Made by a program: the position numbers and the translations under genes | DNA from: Proteles cristata cristata | Lineage: Eukaryota; Chordata; Mammalia; Carnivora; Hyaenidae | Reading direction: 5' to 3' | Assembly: GCA_017311185.1 (NCBI GenBank) | Contig: JAESUZ010001735.1 | Coordinates: 2,232,001-2,296,000, forward strand | Length of the DNA: 64,000 nucleotides | Shown: one piece after another, positions 59,201-64,000 of the stretch | Layout of the letters: every line of letters starts with the position of its first letter | Numbering within the stretch: position 1 is the first letter of the stretch | The notes under the pieces: model-generated | The model's database searches: none | Seen by the model: the letters and a program-made list of their open reading frames with translations, nothing else | What the model was told of the DNA's origin: nothing

Positions 59201-62022
59201 CTCTGAGCAAGTAAGGTGTGCCAGGCGCTGTCCTCGGTGCTGAAGGGCCCTGCCCTTAGGGAGCTACCTGCCCCTGGCTTGGGCAAAGGGATGGGTCCAC
59301 GCATCATCACATGCATTTTCTTAGAAACGTATGGGCACACACATCCCTTCTCGACCACCCAGCCACCCCCCGCCAGCCGCGTGCAGTCACCTGGAACACC
59401 TGCCCATCCACTTCCGCATAGGCCTTCACGGCGTGCTCGGGGAACATGAAGGTGACGAAGGCAAAGCCCTTGGGTTTCTTGGTTAGGCTGTCAATGGGGT
59501 AATGGAGCTCAGACAGGGGACCTGCGGGCAGGACAGACGCGTTAGCATTTCAGGGGCTGGGGCTGGGCACTCATCACGAGATGGGTTTTAACACGTAAGA
59601 GCTGCTGTTCTAGGTCAGTCACGGCCATTTGGCCCAACAAACCATGTGGCAAGGGGATGGCCTGAGACCACCTCAAGGGTTAAGAGTCCTTGAATCACAG
59701 TCCTTCCCGTGTCTTCCCTAAAAGTACAGGTGCCTGGGCTGGATCCTGCCTCCCAACTCGGATGTGTGTGGCCCTGGGCAAACCCCCAGGCCCACGCGCC
59801 TGTTTCCCATCTGTAACATGGCACCAAAGAGCTCCTAGCTCACAGGGCAGCGGTCAGTACATCCACCAAGGTGTCGGCGCGTGGACTGTGCTGAATGGCG
59901 CCTGCTCCCGAGGTGGCACCCTAGGGGCTTCTGCTGGGATGTGATCATTACACTCAAAGTACAGCCTTTCCGAACCGGCTTCCACCCTAAGCATCAGGCT
60001 GCGCCCTATTGGTCTTCGTTTTCCTGAATGCACACCTGCCGATCCCCTCGCCCGTGCAGCCCAGCCCTGCCGTGCAAACCAGGGCAGTGGCCGTGGGGTG
60101 GGAAGTTGCACCACTGTGCCTGCTGGCGGTCCTGCTCGGGGCCTCCCTGCCTCCACAACAGGCACTCAGCCAAGCTCGGGTCCTCACAGCCCACAGTCAG
60201 CTCCAAACGGAAGTGAGGGGTCCCAAAGCCTCCAGGCCTCGCCCTCCATCTCAGACCCTCACTTCTCCCCTCCGGTAGCCAGGCCCTCACACACACAGCC
60301 CTGCGTGCTAAGCCGAACCCCAGGCCTTCCAATTCCCGTCTGAGAAATAATGGCAGCCGCAATCATGGCAGCTGTGACCCTTGCTGTCAAATGCACTTGG
60401 GACATTCGGTCTGGAGAGCGAGGCCTCAGCAGAGCTCAGACCAAGGAGCAAGGTCACATCCACACCGCCAGTGACTGGACTTCAAACGCTGAGCAGCAAG
60501 AGTCCGGACAGCGAGGGCAAGTGCAGGAAAATGCTTCCAAAGCTGGTCTGTCCTGGTTCAGTGAGCGCGGGAGCGGGTGGGTTCCGACGGCACACCATGC
60601 CTGTGATGCCACCCGTTCCCGGGAGCCCTGCTAAGCCCCATGTCGGTGACAGGGGGACGCTCACCCCAGCTCGGGGGTCACTAGCCCCATCTACGGACGA
60701 GCAGAGACTAGAGGGGTGAAGCCATCTGCCTGCAGTTGGGAGTCGATGGGAAGTGGACGGCACTTGAACCCGGGCCGTCTGCTCGCGCTCTGTGCCACGG
60801 GCACACAGTGAGCTGGAGACAGGGCCCCTACCGAACGTGGAGAAGAGCTGCTCCAGGTCCTCCTCGGTGCTGGTGTAGGGCAGGTTTCGTACGAAGAGCC
60901 TCCCGGAGTCGGCCAGGTCCTCCTCCTCTTCATTCTCCCCAAGGGTCCGGCCTGGCCAGGGCTTGGCGCTGCTCTTCAGGGGCCCCTTGGCCACAGGGAC
61001 GCTCTTTTCCCTGAACACCTCGATGTAGCGCCCGCCTGCAGGAGGAGGGGGTCAGGGCTCTGGAGCAGGCCCAGGACTCGCCGGGACTGCTGGGTGGCGA
61101 CCCACACTCCTCTGCCACCCCGTCTTCCCGGTGCCACGGCCGAGGCGCGAGCGCTGGCACTGGCTCTCCTACTGGGTGGCGGTCTGGGCCAGTGCTGGGC
61201 CTGAACCCGGAGGGCCCTCTCCGCGAATCTCACCCCTCTGGCTTCAACCCCGGGGGCGCCTGCCTCACCACCCCAGGCCCCTGCACCGCACAGGGCAGAC
61301 CCCGCATTGCCCATGGCTCTGCCTGGGCAGGGGCGTCACATGACAGCCGATGCTGGAGGACCGCCTTGTGCTGCAGACCTGTCTCCGCGCAACACCCTGT
61401 GTCCCTATTAAGCCCCGACCATCCCCTCCACGTGCACGCAGTAAGCGCTCAATGGATACCTACCTAAAGTCTGACCTAACACGACTCCCCAGGCTTTTCC
61501 CACCTTCCCTAACAGCACTCATGTCTTCACTGGAGGGTCACTGGCTGGCCCTGAATCACCTGTCCGCTCTGGTACGTACCAAATACTGCACCTGCAGACA
61601 CTGTTCGGGTGACCACCCCGACGGTGGGGACTCATGCTTGCTGCCCCTCCGCGGAACGGCCTGCCCACAGAGCCAGAGCTGGGCCCCCTACCCTTCTGGG
61701 TTCTGCCTGAGTGGACGCAGTCCCACTTTGAAACGCAGCTCCTCCAATCCCAGCCCATCTGATGGCTGCCGCTCTCTGCCGGCTCCGTGTCAGCTTTCTC
61801 TTAACCTCCAGGAGGGCAGAGACCGGTCCACTCTGCTCACTGCGGTCTCCCCAGCATCTAGAGCAGCGTCCGGCACCCAGCACGCCCTCCACAGCACTCG
61901 GAAGGCGAGCGAGCGAAGCCCTGCAGGCAGGCGGAGGCAGGCTTCCTTACCCATGTACTCCCTGTTGCATTTGAGAGCTTGCCTCACTTCCTCTTCGCTG
62001 CTGAAATCCACGAAGATGTACC
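35139..62022 (-). CDS. RBM19: RBM19, partial coding region, 13 internal exons (joined)
   Basis: Multi-RRM nucleolar RNA-binding protein, metazoan counterpart of yeast Mrd1. The family acts in the small-subunit processome on 35S/47S pre-rRNA and is needed for cleavages that release 18S rRNA. Exons in transcript order: 62022-61951, 61035-60832, 59521-59391, 58644-58523, 58149-58053, 56498-56388, 54486-54286, 53085-52959, 44720-44545, 42493-42433, 39450-39371, 36797-36742, 35255-35139. Together they total 1555 nt, about 518 codons. Phase is kept across every junction and there is no internal stop. The piece spans the end of RRM2 to the start of RRM6, roughly residues 335-850 of a protein that is about 960 aa in human. 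RNP motifs seen: GYIFVDF (RRM2), LFVRNL and KGFAFVTF (RRM3), VILVKNL (RRM4), LFIKNL and MGFGFVEY (RRM5), ILVRNI (RRM6). Start codon and stop codon lie outside the window. Near-identity to the remembered human protein makes the identification secure. Confidence 0.97.
35256..36741 (-). other. RBM19 intron, 1486 bp
   Basis: Between the RRM5 and RRM6 exons. Contains a MIR-like segment near 35885-36060. Otherwise unique sequence. Confidence 0.8.
35885..36060 (+). mobile_element. MIR SINE remnant
   Basis: 'gatcttgagcaagtaacttg' and 'cctctctctgggcctcaac' match the MIR core; 'actgcctggtgcccactg' matches its end. Confidence 0.6.
36742..36797 (-). CDS. RBM19: RBM19 exon: last strand of RRM5
   Basis: A 56-nt micro-sized exon with acceptor ...cctcttag and donor CACCAA|gtgagt, phase 0 in, phase 2 out. 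It encodes GHAVDGHKLEVRISERAT plus two bases of a Lys codon. Together with the preceding three exons it completes RRM5, so this single RRM is assembled from four exons. Confidence 0.95.
37611..37633 (+). other. G-quadruplex-type run
   Basis: Four G-runs of 5, 5, 6 and 3 with one- or two-base spacers, followed by further G-runs ('tctggggg'). On the template strand of RBM19, so the transcript is C-rich here. Confidence 0.7.
38765..39110 (+). mobile_element. L2 LINE remnant
   Basis: Landmarks 'ccctttgcacatgcggtttc', 'cacctcctcagagaggcctc', 'cctgaccacacaacg' and 'gcctgctttatttccatcc' follow the L2 3' region in order. Confidence 0.8.
39291..39330 (+). repeat. CCA/ACC triplet-rich run
   Basis: Imperfect (CCA)n ('caccaccacgaccaccacc', 'accaccatcaccaccacc') lying just downstream of the RRM5 exon donor at 39371 on the transcribed strand. 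In the RNA it reads as a GGU-rich tract about 40-80 bases into the intron. Confidence 0.85.
39371..39450 (-). CDS. RBM19: RBM19 exon: RRM5 RNP1 and helix 2
   Basis: This 80-nt exon has acceptor ...cctatag and a strong donor CTCCAG|gtaagg, phase 1 in, phase 0 out. It encodes GELLSMGFGFVEYRKPEQ then AQKALKQLQ. MGFGFVEY is a complete RNP1 with both aromatic positions, so RRM5 looks able to bind RNA canonically. Confidence 0.96.
39678..39716. promoter_or_regulatory. TAAT/PBX-type motif cluster, candidate enhancer core
   Basis: Within 39 bases there are several TAAT/ATTA cores ('attattaattaac', 'gataattaac') and 'tgattgaca', which resembles PBX/MEIS-type binding sites. The AT-rich island stands out from GC-rich flanks and is not part of a recognised repeat. 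Function is inference only. Confidence 0.35.
41100..41460 (+). mobile_element. Ancient interspersed repeat, family unassigned
   Basis: 'aaattgctatgttgaaatcc', 'gaccttatttggagaaaggc', 'tcaagttgaaaatgacgcac', 'ccttggacttccggcctcc' and 'ggaactgcggataacgaac' are the landmarks of a common ancient mammalian repeat, possibly LTR-type (MaLR-like). Two more copies lie at 28560 and 53550. Confidence 0.7.
41480..41640 (+). mobile_element. L2 LINE remnant
   Basis: 'ctgcttaaaaccttcctgcc', 'cacaaagtcctccatcctg' and 'acctgggaccggcctgcc' match the L2 pattern upstream of the pieces seen elsewhere. Confidence 0.65.
42433..42493 (-). CDS. RBM19: RBM19 exon: RRM5 beta2 region
   Basis: This short 61-nt exon has acceptor ...ctttccag and donor AAAGCAG|gtattc, phase 0 in, phase 1 out. 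It encodes VFSKVGVVKSCSVSRKKNKA: end of helix 1, beta2 and the basic loop of RRM5. The donor lacks the G at +5, but the junction is fixed by the conserved reading into the next exon. Confidence 0.95.
42690..42840 (-). mobile_element. MIR SINE remnant, antisense
   Basis: 'ttttatagatggggaaactg', 'aggcagagacaggctgaagg', 'gggatccacgtccaggctgt' give a clear reverse-complement MIR. Confidence 0.75.
43207..43431 (+). mobile_element. Young feliform SINE with intact target-site duplication
   Basis: Same variant as the copy at 31004 ('ctgactgccagctcagagcc', 'acctagaaataaataaa'). Flanked by perfect 16-base direct repeats at 43191-43206 and 43432-43447 (aaaatagtctcaggag), with an uninterrupted poly-A tail. 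Confidence 0.97.
44545..44720 (-). CDS. RBM19: RBM19 exon: poly-Glu linker and start of RRM5
   Basis: This 176-nt exon has acceptor ...gacccag and donor AAGGAG|gtgagt, phase 1 in, phase 0 out. It encodes PDNGTPEGEKPSEGEAEVA, then PAKV and an uninterrupted run of twelve Glu codons (mixed GAA/GAG), then SLPGCTLFIKNLNFSTTEE and TLKE: beta1/RNP2 (LFIKNL) and helix 1 of RRM5. The Glu run, reading as a CTC/CTT microsatellite on the plus strand, is a likely site of length variation. Confidence 0.96.
44952..45172 (+). mobile_element. Older CAN-SINE
   Basis: Diverged copy from 'ggcggggcactggatggct' to 'tctctccaaataaacaaaat'. The middle reads 'ctgacggtacggggcctgc' instead of the usual 'cagctcagagcctg', closer to general carnivore SINEs. 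It may predate the felid-specific copies. Confidence 0.88.
45241..45459 (+). mobile_element. Young feliform SINE with intact target-site duplication
   Basis: Third copy of the 'ctgactgccagctcagagcc' variant, tail 'ctcctagaaataaattaaa' plus poly-A. Flanked by perfect 14-base direct repeats at 45227-45240 and 45460-45473 (aaacttcaaaacag). Confidence 0.97.
45840..46050 (+). mobile_element. Feliform SINE
   Basis: Full-length standard-type copy from 'ggggcgcctgggtggctcag' through 'gccgacagctcagagcctgg' to 'cagaaataaacataaaaaat'. Last of four SINEs within 2.9 kb. Confidence 0.95.
48540..48830 (+). mobile_element. L2 LINE remnant
   Basis: 'tccagctgcactggcctc', 'gggcctttgcacgtgcagt', then 'ggtctcagctcagtgttc' are in the order and spacing of L2 elements. 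Confidence 0.72.
50270..50350 (-). mobile_element. MIR SINE remnant, antisense
   Basis: 'tgcccattttacagatgcag' followed by 'aaacggagggctgagg' is a short reverse-complement MIR core. It lies about 450 bases from the 35-bp minisatellite. Confidence 0.55.
50796..51173 (+). repeat. 35-bp minisatellite, about 11 copies
   Basis: Eleven units of 34-35 bases beginning 'aagctcctactgcgtgcc' and ending 'cctgggacacac', with variants 'gtaccagggga' and 'cataacaggggc'. The unit start resembles the 'cctactgtgtgccagg' word of MIR elements, suggesting the array grew from an old MIR. Intronic, between RRM4 and RRM5 exons. Confidence 0.95.
51661..51831 (+). mobile_element. Feliform SINE, 3' truncated
   Basis: Begins 'ggggcgcccagggggctcag' and stops after 'cccctgcttgcactgt' with no (CT)n end or poly-A tail. 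Retrotransposed SINEs normally lose the 5' end, so the missing 3' end points to a later deletion. Confidence 0.92.
52959..53085 (-). CDS. RBM19: RBM19 exon: end of RRM4 and start of variable acidic linker
   Basis: This 127-nt exon has acceptor ...ctctgcag and donor GAAGCCT|gtaaga, phase 0 in, phase 1 out. It encodes FHHVPLYLEWAPVGVFSS, the last strand of RRM4 and its C-terminal extension. It then encodes a Pro/Glu-rich linker (KEPRDPPSGPAEDGAAEPEA) that differs a good deal from the human sequence I remember. The large 8.2 kb intron follows. Confidence 0.95.
53086..54285 (-). other. RBM19 intron, 1200 bp
   Basis: Interrupts RRM4 before its last strand. A third of it is an ancient interspersed repeat (53550-53975). 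The remainder is unique. Confidence 0.8.
53550..53975 (+). mobile_element. Ancient interspersed repeat, same type as 41100
   Basis: 'cacatccagagcccagaatc', 'gaggccttatttggaaaaaa', 'ggtctttgtgaacatcactt' and 'tgtcctcttaagagaaaggc' match the copy at 41100-41460 in order. The second half is diverged. Confidence 0.65.
54286..54486 (-). CDS. RBM19: RBM19 exon: most of RRM4
   Basis: This 201-nt exon is 67 codons, phase 0 at both ends, with acceptor ...cccctcag and donor TCCAAG|gtaggg. It encodes AAAERSKTVILVKNLPAG, helix 1 (TLAAELQEIFGRFGSLG), RVLLPEGG, and the RNP1-equivalent TAIVEF, then LEPLEARRAFRHLAYSK. RNP1 of RRM4 lacks the usual (K/R)G(F/Y)(G/A)F pattern, as in other vertebrate RBM19 proteins, so RRM4 probably binds RNA or protein in a non-canonical way. 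The exon is symmetric. Confidence 0.96.
55355..55500 (+). mobile_element. MIR SINE remnant
   Basis: 'tcggcttggccacaaatc', 'ttgggtcagttgctttccc' and 'ttttctcatctgcaaaatgg' are MIR core words in order. Confidence 0.7.
55575..55690 (+). mobile_element. MIR SINE remnant
   Basis: 'acttgctgtgtgacccggaa' and 'gacttggcctctctgtgcc' match MIR. Confidence 0.62.
56388..56498 (-). CDS. RBM19: RBM19 exon: conserved linker before RRM4
   Basis: This 111-nt exon is exactly 37 codons, phase 0 at both ends, with acceptor ...cccgcag and donor AGCCAG|gtgggt. It encodes ETKGSVAVRVALGETQLV then QEVRRFLLDNGVSLDSFSQ. Because it is symmetric, skipping it would keep the frame and remove only this conserved helical linker. 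Confidence 0.96.
56499..58052 (-). other. RBM19 intron, 1554 bp
   Basis: Contains a MIR-like tract near 57715-57790. It also has a unique, AT-richer segment at 57090-57300 without an obvious repeat match. Confidence 0.8.
57715..57790 (+). mobile_element. MIR SINE remnant, short
   Basis: 'gtgtggccctgggcaagctg' and 'gtttcctggtctggaacgg' resemble the MIR core. Short and diverged. Confidence 0.5.
58053..58149 (-). CDS. RBM19: RBM19 exon: conserved inter-RRM3/4 segment
   Basis: This 97-nt exon has acceptor ...cctttcag and donor GACCAC|gtgagt, phase 2 in, phase 0 out. It encodes SHNWNALFMGPNAVADAIA followed by QKYSATKSQVFDH. Outside any RRM, this segment is nonetheless highly conserved in the family (in yeast Mrd1 the linker regions also contact pre-rRNA). 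Function here is inferred only from conservation. Confidence 0.95.
58150..58522 (-). other. RBM19 intron, 373 bp, weak donor
   Basis: Smallest intron in the window. Its donor (gtcctt) is the weakest of the set. It holds an antisense MIR-like segment at about 58285-58425. Confidence 0.85.
58285..58425 (-). mobile_element. MIR SINE remnant, antisense
   Basis: 'gcacttactttgtgccatgg', 'taagcgctttgctcatatta' and 'attaaacagatgaggaaggt' match the MIR reverse complement. It fills much of the smallest RBM19 intron. Confidence 0.72.
58523..58644 (-). CDS. RBM19: RBM19 exon: end of RRM3 and Ser/Lys-rich linker
   Basis: This 122-nt exon begins GRMLHVLPS, the last strand of RRM3. It continues into a charged low-complexity linker: TIKKEASEDTDTSASSS, then YKKKKESKDKANSC. 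It ends in phase 2 at CTGCAG|gtcctt, a poor donor: it has no purine at +3 and no A/G at +4/+5. The position is supported because joining it to the next exon restores the conserved SSHNWN reading. The Cys in KANSC replaces an Ala I remember in human. Confidence 0.93.
58645..59390 (-). other. RBM19 intron, 746 bp
   Basis: Short GT-AG intron in RRM3 (donor gtgact). Around 58775-58820 two short near-repeats of 'gtgactcggggacctga' occur. No interspersed repeat recognised. Confidence 0.8.
59391..59521 (-). CDS. RBM19: RBM19 exon: RRM3 core with RNP1
   Basis: This 131-nt exon has acceptor ...cccgcag and donor TTCCAG|gtgact, phase 1 in, phase 0 out. It encodes PLSELHYPIDSLTKK followed by the canonical RNP1 KGFAFVTF with both aromatic RNA-stacking positions, then helix 2 (PEHAVKAYAEVDGQVFQ). 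RRM3 therefore looks fully competent for canonical RNA binding. Confidence 0.96.
59725..59860 (+). mobile_element. MIR SINE remnant, weak
   Basis: 'gtgtggccctgggcaaacc' and 'gtttcccatctgtaacatgg' resemble the MIR core. Confidence 0.45.
60685..60800 (-). mobile_element. MIR SINE remnant, antisense
   Basis: 'cccatctacggacgagcag', 'gacggcacttgaacccggg' and 'gctcgcgctctgtgccac' follow the MIR reverse complement. Confidence 0.62.
60832..61035 (-). CDS. RBM19: RBM19 exon: end of RRM2, acidic linker, RRM3 N-terminal half
   Basis: This 204-nt exon has acceptor ...cctgcag and donor TTCG|gtaggg, phase 1 in and out. It encodes GGRYIEVFREK (last strand of RRM2), a basic linker, the acidic patch GENEEEEDLADSG, then RRM3 beta1 with RNP2 motif LFVRNL and helix 1 (TSTEEDLEQLFSTF). 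The codon interrupted by the donor is the Gly starting GPLSELHYP of the next exon. Confidence 0.96.
61036..61950 (-). other. RBM19 intron, 915 bp
   Basis: GT-AG intron between the two exons that share RRM2. Contains an L2-like tail near 61795-61900. A 260-codon plus-strand ORF crossing it has no coding signature. Otherwise unique sequence with nothing recognised. Confidence 0.85.
61795..61900 (+). mobile_element. L2 LINE tail
   Basis: 'cctccaggagggcagagacc', 'tctccccagcatctagagca' and 'gcgtccggcacccagca' match the L2 3' end. Confidence 0.6.
61951..62022 (-). CDS. RBM19: RBM19 exon: RRM2 RNP1 and helix 2
   Basis: First RBM19 exon in the window (72 nt). It follows the acceptor ...tccctcag and ends in ATGG before a strong gtaagg donor. 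It enters in phase 1: one G from the preceding, unseen exon completes the Gly of GYIFVDF, the RNP1 strand of RRM2. It then encodes SSEEEVRQALKCNREYM. The upstream exon, which should encode the earlier part of RRM2, is not present between here and 64000. Confidence 0.95.
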
Positions 62023-62349
62023 CTGAGGGACAAAGACAGAGTGAGCAAACACAGGTGGGGGTTGCACAGGAATGCCCGTGCTGTGCTAGGTGTCTGGGGG
62101 GATCTGAGCAGAAAGTGGGGGGAAACTCTTGATTTCTGCCAAGTCTCCACAACAGCGGACTTTCCCAGCCCCTCCTCCCCCAAGGCCAAACTTCTCTCTG
62201 CAGGGAGCGAGTGTGGAGACCCGGTGGCCTGGAGGGACTACAGAGTCAGGAACACAGGAGGCCTTCACCTCCCTTCCAGCCTCACCCCACCCGAACCAGG
62301 GCCCGCCTCTCGGCCACCTTGGGGGATGAGCCCGAAGCCGAAGTGCTAT

Positions 62350-62389
62350 GATCAGCTCGGCGCCAGCATGATCAGCTCGGCGCCAGCAT
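62350..62389 (+). repeat. 20-bp tandem duplication
   Basis: 'tgatcagctcggcgccagca' occurs twice head to tail, immediately followed by a diverged start of a third copy ('tggccatctcg'). The unit contains TGATCA and GGCGCC palindromes. Confidence 0.9.
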
Positions 62390-63134
62390 GGCCATCTCGA
62401 CACTGTCTGTGAGTGCCCAAGGCCCTAGCGTTCACACGAGGACTCAGGAGTCTTTCCTGGAGCACGGAGGCCTCACAGGGCCTCAACCCTGTGAGGCAGC
62501 AGAGAATCACGCCTAACGGGCGGCAATGCTGTAACCCCACCCAAAGCCCGTGGTCCAGGCCTCTATCACAAGGCTATGTGGTAAGATTCTCCTCCTCCTT
62601 CCTCTCTGTTCCCAAAGGCTCCTCATCTGTCCCCATAAACATACTTCCCCACTTCTCTCCCCTCCGCCACACCCCAGCCCAGCCCCCTGCTGATCCTCCC
62701 TGGGAAGACTGCAAAGACCCACTCCGGCCCACTGCCCTCCGTGGGCCCTGCCTCCGACCCTTGTGTCACCAGCCACGGGACCGTTCTGCATCCAACTGTG
62801 GCCTCCCCCTGCATTAAGCCACTGGCAGGGACCTACACCCGGGCTGAAGCCCACGCTCACTAGTAAGCCCAGGCCTGGGGGCCAGGTCCCACGTCCCCAC
62901 CAACTCTTCTAAAGGGACATTCTGCCACTCCTTGAAAGTGTCATGGCCATATGCGGCTCCCTCCAGCTCGGGGCCTCCAATGTGGTTTTCCCTCAGCCCT
63001 GACACCTCCAACACGGTCCTCCCTGCTCCCTCTGGCCACCCCCTGCTCACCGTCTGGTCTCTGAAGTGCCGTGAAAGCAGACCCCCACCCCCATCCCCAC
63101 CACTGTTAATAGCAGCTCTCAGGGAGCCTGCTGT

Positions 63135-63295
63135 AAGTGTTCAGCATTGTTTAGATGCCATGTGTGTACGAACTCACTGAGTGAATACAACCTAATGAGG
63201 TAGGATGCCCTACTACATAGATGGGGAAACCGAGGCACAGTCCCTCACCCCTGGTCACAGGGCTAGTGAGTGGACGAGCCGGGATCTGTGTCTGG
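63135..63295 (-). mobile_element. MIR SINE remnant, antisense
   Basis: 'aacctaatgaggtaggatgc', 'catagatggggaaaccgagg', 'tggtcacagggctagtgagt' and 'gagccgggatctgtgtctgg' give a clear MIR reverse complement. Confidence 0.78.
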
Positions 63296-63787
63296 GCGGA
63301 TGCTCATCACCACGTCCCCCCTGGTACCCGGAGAGCTGTGCAAGGAGGGAGGGCTGGCTGGTGGAGCGGACCCGCCTGGTGAGGAGGGCTCCGTGCTCAG
63401 AGATGGGGGAGGAAAGATGATGAGACCACCCTTCAAAGCAGGAGCCCCTTCGGCCCCAGACGCCAGTCCCACAGTTCCCAGGCCCTCTGCCATGCCCATC
63501 TTCTTGCCCGGGATGCCCTGCATGCCCAGGGCTGGCTGCCCCGGGGTTGGAGGCCCTCGGCGTGGTCCCTCCGTATGCTGCAGCCTGGCGGCCTGGCCAG
63601 CAAGAAGGCTCTCCAAGCTCAGGCCCTTGCTTCCAGCATGCCCCCCACCCCTCTGAAGCCTAGAGCGCGGCCGGCCCGCAGGAGTGGGAAGGGGCGCAGA
63701 ATAGGGCAGCCCCGGGGCAGCACCCCACACTCTCAGTGACTCAACAGTGTGCCTGTGGACCCGGACCAGCAAATCCCTTTTTGAAAA

Positions 63788-64000
63788 AAAAATTTTTTTA
63801 ACGTTTATTTATTTTTGAGAGACAAAGAGAGCAAGCATGAGTGGGGAGGGGCAGGGAGAGAGGGAGACCCAGAATCCGAAGCAGGCTCCAGGCTCCGCAC
63901 CTGAGCGTCAGCACAGAGCCCGACGCGGGGCTGGAGCCCACAAACCGTGACATCATGACCTGAGCCCAAGTCGGCCGCTTCACCGACTGAGCCTCCCATG
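63788..64000 (-). mobile_element. Feliform SINE, antisense, at the window edge
   Basis: Reverse complement starts at 'catgggaggctcagtcggtg' at the window edge and ends in 'caaaaataaataaacgttaaa'. The first bases of the head may lie beyond 64000. Confidence 0.93.

Larger units (their letters stand above)
59522..60831 (-). other. RBM19 intron, 1310 bp
   Basis: Splits RRM3. Contains antisense MIR-like sequence near 60685-60800 and a weaker sense MIR near 59725-59860. Nothing else recognised. Confidence 0.85.
62023..64000 (-). other. RBM19 intron (partial) upstream of the first visible exon
   Basis: At least 1978 bases of intron. It contains an antisense SINE at the right edge, an antisense MIR near 63135-63295 and a 20-base tandem duplication at 62350-62389. 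The rest is GC-rich unique sequence with no recognisable exon: the part of RRM2 that should precede GYIFVDF is absent. Confidence 0.8.

Noticed and set aside
61350..62132. 260-codon plus-strand ORF overlapping an RBM19 exon
   Set aside because: Shadow frame of GC-rich intron and the exon at 61951-62022. No homology recognised.

Overview
This is a stretch of carnivore nuclear DNA, almost certainly from a cat-family (felid/feliform) genome. The evidence is 17 copies of a tRNA-derived SINE with the head 'ggcgcctgggtggctcag', the internal block 'ctgacagctcagagcctg' and a (CT)n/A-rich tail. That is the feliform CAN-SINE (SINEC_Fc) type, not the canid or bear/mustelid types. Spliced exons with GT/AG borders, ancient MIR, L2 and L1 remnants, and long microsatellites confirm a mammalian genome. 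Nothing here is bacterial or viral coding sequence.

Only one gene is visible: RBM19 (RNA-binding motif protein 19, the metazoan counterpart of yeast Mrd1), on the minus strand. Thirteen consecutive internal coding exons lie between 62022 and 35139. All have canonical acceptors and donors, and the reading phase carries across every junction to give about 518 codons without a stop. They encode the end of RRM2, all of RRM3, RRM4 and RRM5, and the start of RRM6. The 5' exons (RRM1 and most of RRM2) lie beyond position 64000. The last exons (rest of RRM6 and the C-terminus) were not found and presumably lie left of position 1, so 1-35138 is read as one large downstream intron.

Layout: 62023-64000 is intron with a MIR and a SINE. 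52959-62022 is an exon-dense block (eight exons with introns of about 0.4-1.9 kb). 44721-52958 is an 8.2 kb intron with four of the SINEs, an L2 piece and a 35-bp minisatellite. 35139-44720 holds five exons with 1.5-3.0 kb introns. 1-35138 is intron holding SINEs, two antisense L1 3' ends, a sense L1 ORF2 remnant with two opposed SINEs inside it, a detached L1 3'-UTR piece, hAT-type DNA-transposon relics, a (CA)57 tract inside an inverted-repeat element, a long TG/GA/CG tract and a 51-bp minisatellite. Several unique, non-repetitive blocks look like candidate conserved regulatory sequence, but conservation cannot be tested here.

I saw no undescribed biological system. The most useful observations are the exact RBM19 exon structure (including one weak donor), what looks like a young felid SINE subfamily with intact target-site duplications, two minisatellites, and a TAAT/PBX-type motif cluster. 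Orthologue comparisons rest on my memory of the human RBM19 protein; repeat family names are by eye and need RepeatMasker.
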